Assembly: GCA_946528555.1 (NCBI GenBank)
Contig: CAMMYS010000038.1
Location: 1-8,811 of the forward strand
Reading direction: 5' to 3'
DNA length: 8,811 nt
Origin: an uncultured Mycoplasmatota bacterium
GTDB lineage: Bacteria > Bacillota_I > Bacilli_A > RF39 > UBA660
The position numbers were made by a program, and so were the translations under genes. How positions within the stretch are numbered: position 1 is the first letter of the stretch; each line of letters begins with the position of its first letter. The notes beneath the pieces were generated by a model. It did no database searches and was not told the origin of the DNA. It was given only the letters and a program-made list of their open reading frames with translations. Of the stretch, positions 6,885-8,811 are shown one piece after another.

Positions 6885-7952
6885 GTGAAAAAGAGTATTA
6901 AAATAATAATTGGAATTGTTTTATTTTGTATGATATGTGCTTCTATATGTATAGGAGTATATTTTTATCTAATAGGACCAATTTCTAAAGAAAGTGAAGA
7001 AGTATCTTTTTATGTTGATGAAGGTTCATCATATAGTATGATAGGTGGTAAATTAAAAGAAGCTGGTTTAATTAGAAATGAACTTGCATATAAAGTTTAT
7101 TTAAAATTAAATAATATTAATTATCATTTAGAATATGGTGATTATACTTTAAATAAAAATGAAAGTATTGAAGATTTAATTGAGACATTTAAAAAAGGAA
7201 GTAATACTGTTGCTAAAACTATAACAGTTAAGTTTATTGAAGGAAAAAACATGAGAAAAGTTATTAAAACTATACAAGATAACTTTAGTATTAGTGATAA
7301 AGATGTTTTAGATAAACTTAGTGATAGTGATTATTTGGATAGTTTAATTGAAAAGTATTGGTTTTTAACTGATGAAATTAAAAATAAAGATATTTATTAT
7401 AGTTTAGAGGGTTATTTATATCCAGATACATATGAATTTTATAAAACAGCTACTATTGAAGATATATTTAGTAAGTTATTAGATAATTTTGGTAAGAAGA
7501 TTGAGAGTTATAGATCTGATATTGAAAAATCTAAATATAGTGTTCATGAATTAGTTACTTTAGCATCAATTATTGAACTTGAAGCAGGTGGTGCTGATAG
7601 AAAGAGTGTTAGTGGAGTATTCTATAATAGAATTAAAGCTAATATGCCTCTAGGAAGCGATGTAACAGGATATTATGGTGCTAAAATGGATGATTGGTCA
7701 AATGGGCTTGGAAAGCATGTAAATGATTGTAATGCTTATAATACACGTGGTAATTGTGTTAAAGCTTTACCAGTTGGAGCAATATGTAATCCAAGTATTA
7801 AATCAATTGAAGCAGCTATTAAACCTGAAAGTCATAAATATTATTATTTTGTAGCTGATTGTAGTGGTAAAACATATTTAACAAAATCATATAATGAACA
7901 TTTGAATATTATTTCTAAATTAAAAAGAGAAGGTAAATGGTGTGATAAATAG
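6885..7952 (+). CDS. mltG: Endolytic murein transglycosylase MltG (YceG family)
   Basis: A 355-residue membrane enzyme that cuts nascent glycan strands during peptidoglycan synthesis and so sets strand length. One N-terminal transmembrane helix (about 6-30) leaves the rest outside. Next come a LysM-like subdomain (about 40-105) and the YceG catalytic region. There, ASIIELEA (227-234) carries the Glu231/Glu233 pair, one of which should be the catalytic Glu; SGVFYNRIKANMPLGSD, LPVGAICNPS and YYYFVAD are further family motifs. The usual QSDPTV-type motif reads GSDVTG here. Two cysteines flank the YNTRGN segment. The start is GTG at 6885 with GGAAGG (6871-6876) eight bases upstream; the ATG at 6883 hits a stop at once. 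Sharing an operon with ireB/reoM links two peptidoglycan functions. Confidence 0.95.
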   Translation: MKKSIKIIIGIVLFCMICASICIGVYFYLIGPISKESEEVSFYVDEGSSYSMIGGKLKEAGLIRNELAYKVYLKLNNINYHLEYGDYTLNKNESIEDLIETFKKGSNTVAKTITVKFIEGKNMRKVIKTIQDNFSISDKDVLDKLSDSDYLDSLIEKYWFLTDEIKNKDIYYSLEGYLYPDTYEFYKTATIEDIFSKLLDNFGKKIESYRSDIEKSKYSVHELVTLASIIELEAGGADRKSVSGVFYNRIKANMPLGSDVTGYYGAKMDDWSNGLGKHVNDCNAYNTRGNCVKALPVGAICNPSIKSIEAAIKPESHKYYYFVADCSGKTYLTKSYNEHLNIISKLKREGKWCDK

Positions 7953-8523
7953 TCTTATAGAAGAAATAAGAAAGTATGGTATAGATAATAATGTTCCTAT
8001 TATGAGTGTTGAATCTATTGATACTATTAAAAAAATAATAATTGATAATAATATACATTCTATTTTAGAAATAGGTACAGCTATTGCTTATTCTACGATT
8101 TGTTTTGCAAGCGTAGATGGTATTGAAAAAATAACTAGTATTGAAAGAGATGATGATAGATATAATATTGCTCTTGAAAATGTTAAGAAGAGTAAATTAT
8201 CTAATATTGAATTAATACATGATGATGCTATTAATACTGAAATAAATGATAAATATGATTTATTAATTATTGATGCTGCTAAAAGTCAAAACAGAAGATT
8301 TTTTGATAAATATAAAAATAATCTTAGTGATAATGGAATTATAATTATAGATAATTTAGATTTTCATGGTTATGTAGGAAAAAGTAGTGAAATTAAAAGT
8401 AGAAATTTAAGACAAATGGTAAGAAAAATAGAAAAGTTCATTGATTTTTTAGATAATAATACAGAATATAGTGTTGAATATATAGAAGTGGGTGATAGAT
8501 TAGGAATATGCAAGAAAAAATAA
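7942..8523 (+). CDS. trmR: tRNA 5-hydroxyuridine methyltransferase TrmR-like (YrrM) O-methyltransferase
   Basis: A 193-residue class I SAM-dependent O-methyltransferase of the family-3, catechol-OMT-like type. SAM-binding motif I is LEIGTAIAYST (42-52), an acidic residue E68 follows, then HDDA (D95). The metal-binding pattern is D111 in LLIIDAAKSQ and D137-N138 in IIIIDNLDFHG. IDAAKSQNRRFF closely resembles the YrrM/TrmR signature. In Bacillus, TrmR methylates 5-hydroxyuridine at wobble position 34 to 5-methoxyuridine; position after mltG and before a U32 gene supports the same role. The start is GTG at 7942, with AGAAGG (7928-7933) eight bases upstream; it overlaps mltG by 11 bases. A general small-molecule O-methyltransferase is the alternative. 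Confidence 0.85.
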   Translation: MINSLIEEIRKYGIDNNVPIMSVESIDTIKKIIIDNNIHSILEIGTAIAYSTICFASVDGIEKITSIERDDDRYNIALENVKKSKLSNIELIHDDAINTEINDKYDLLIIDAAKSQNRRFFDKYKNNLSDNGIIIIDNLDFHGYVGKSSEIKSRNLRQMVRKIEKFIDFLDNNTEYSVEYIEVGDRLGICKKK

Positions 8524-8811
8524 TATTGCCAAATAAAAAGGATTTAAAATATTATGAAAAGTATGGAATAAATACTTTTCTTTTGCCCTTAGAAGGATAT
8601 AGTGTAGGATGTGATGTTTATTTTAATATAGATGAAATAAATACATATTCTAATGAGTATAATATCTATGTTTATATGAATAAGTTCTTACATAAAGATA
8701 TAGATAATTTTGATATTAAAAAATTTAATAAAAACATTAAGTTTATAGTAGAAGATATAGGATTAGTTAATAAGATAGAATCTGATAGATTAGTTTTGTA
8801 TGAAAATCATA
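8508..8811 (+). CDS. U32-family protein, N-terminal part (truncated by window end), probable tRNA hydroxylation protein
   Basis: About 101 codons of an ORF open to the end of the window. The protein begins MQEKIILPNKKDLKYYEKYG and shows the N-terminal pattern of U32 peptidase-like proteins: a GINTFLLPLEGYSVG strand-turn, YNIYVYMNKFLH (cf. VYVAMN in Bacillus YrrN) and FIVEDIGLVN (cf. the usual 'D.G.' beta strand). The catalytic/ligand region lies outside the window. In Bacillus, U32 proteins YrrN/YrrO (TrhP) follow yrrM and make the 5-hydroxyuridine that TrmR methylates, so this is likely a TrhP-type protein. The ATG at 8508 overlaps trmR by 16 bases; the preceding AGGA (8502-8505) is very close, so coupling to trmR is likely. 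A TTG at 8526 is a weaker alternative. Confidence 0.7.
   Translation, partial: MQEKIILPNKKDLKYYEKYGINTFLLPLEGYSVGCDVYFNIDEINTYSNEYNIYVYMNKFLHKDIDNFDIKKFNKNIKFIVEDIGLVNKIESDRLVLYENH

Overview
This window is AT-rich DNA from a low-GC Gram-positive bacterium (Bacilli or a related gut Firmicutes lineage; inference). The evidence is the gene order ireB/reoM - ruvX (yqgF) - DUF1292 - mltG - trmR - U32, which is conserved in Bacilli, together with a T-box leader and Bacillus-type promoters and ribosome binding sites. MltG and IreB/ReoM imply that the cell makes peptidoglycan, so it is unlikely to be a wall-less mollicute. Tryptophan is encoded by TGG throughout and ireB ends in TGA, which fits the standard bacterial code.

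All genes lie on the + strand, in three blocks. Block 1 (1-2346) is the 3' part of a large surface-protein gene. It contains InlB-type and Ig-like repeats followed by a remarkable tract of 42 cysteines in 219 codons, built on a ~13-residue repeat. An 83-codon ORF follows in the same frame beyond three stop codons and has no visible ribosome binding site. It is probably a detached 3' fragment or a decayed remnant. A hairpin terminator closes the block.

Block 2 (2348-5910) starts with a TTGACA-17-TATACT promoter and a T-box riboswitch that best fits tRNA-Val (GUA specifier, UGGU acceptor-pairing bulge). The T-box controls an HD-domain phosphohydrolase gene and valS, which overlap by 11 bases. 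A strong terminator follows. The HD gene stands first, so it is placed under valine-tRNA charging control.

Block 3 (5917-8811, running off the window) has its own promoter and a tightly packed operon: ireB/reoM (control of cell-wall synthesis), ruvX (putative Holliday-junction or rRNA-processing nuclease), a DUF1292 gene, mltG (glycan-strand terminating lytic transglycosylase), trmR (tRNA wobble-uridine methyltransferase) and the start of a U32-family gene, probably the tRNA-hydroxylating partner of TrmR. Junctions overlap by 4, 11, 11 and 16 bases or are 1 base apart, so translational coupling is likely.

I see no rRNA, tRNA, CRISPR array, insertion sequence or prophage gene. Apart from the leader of block 2 (2323-2606, fully accounted for) there is no long non-coding stretch.
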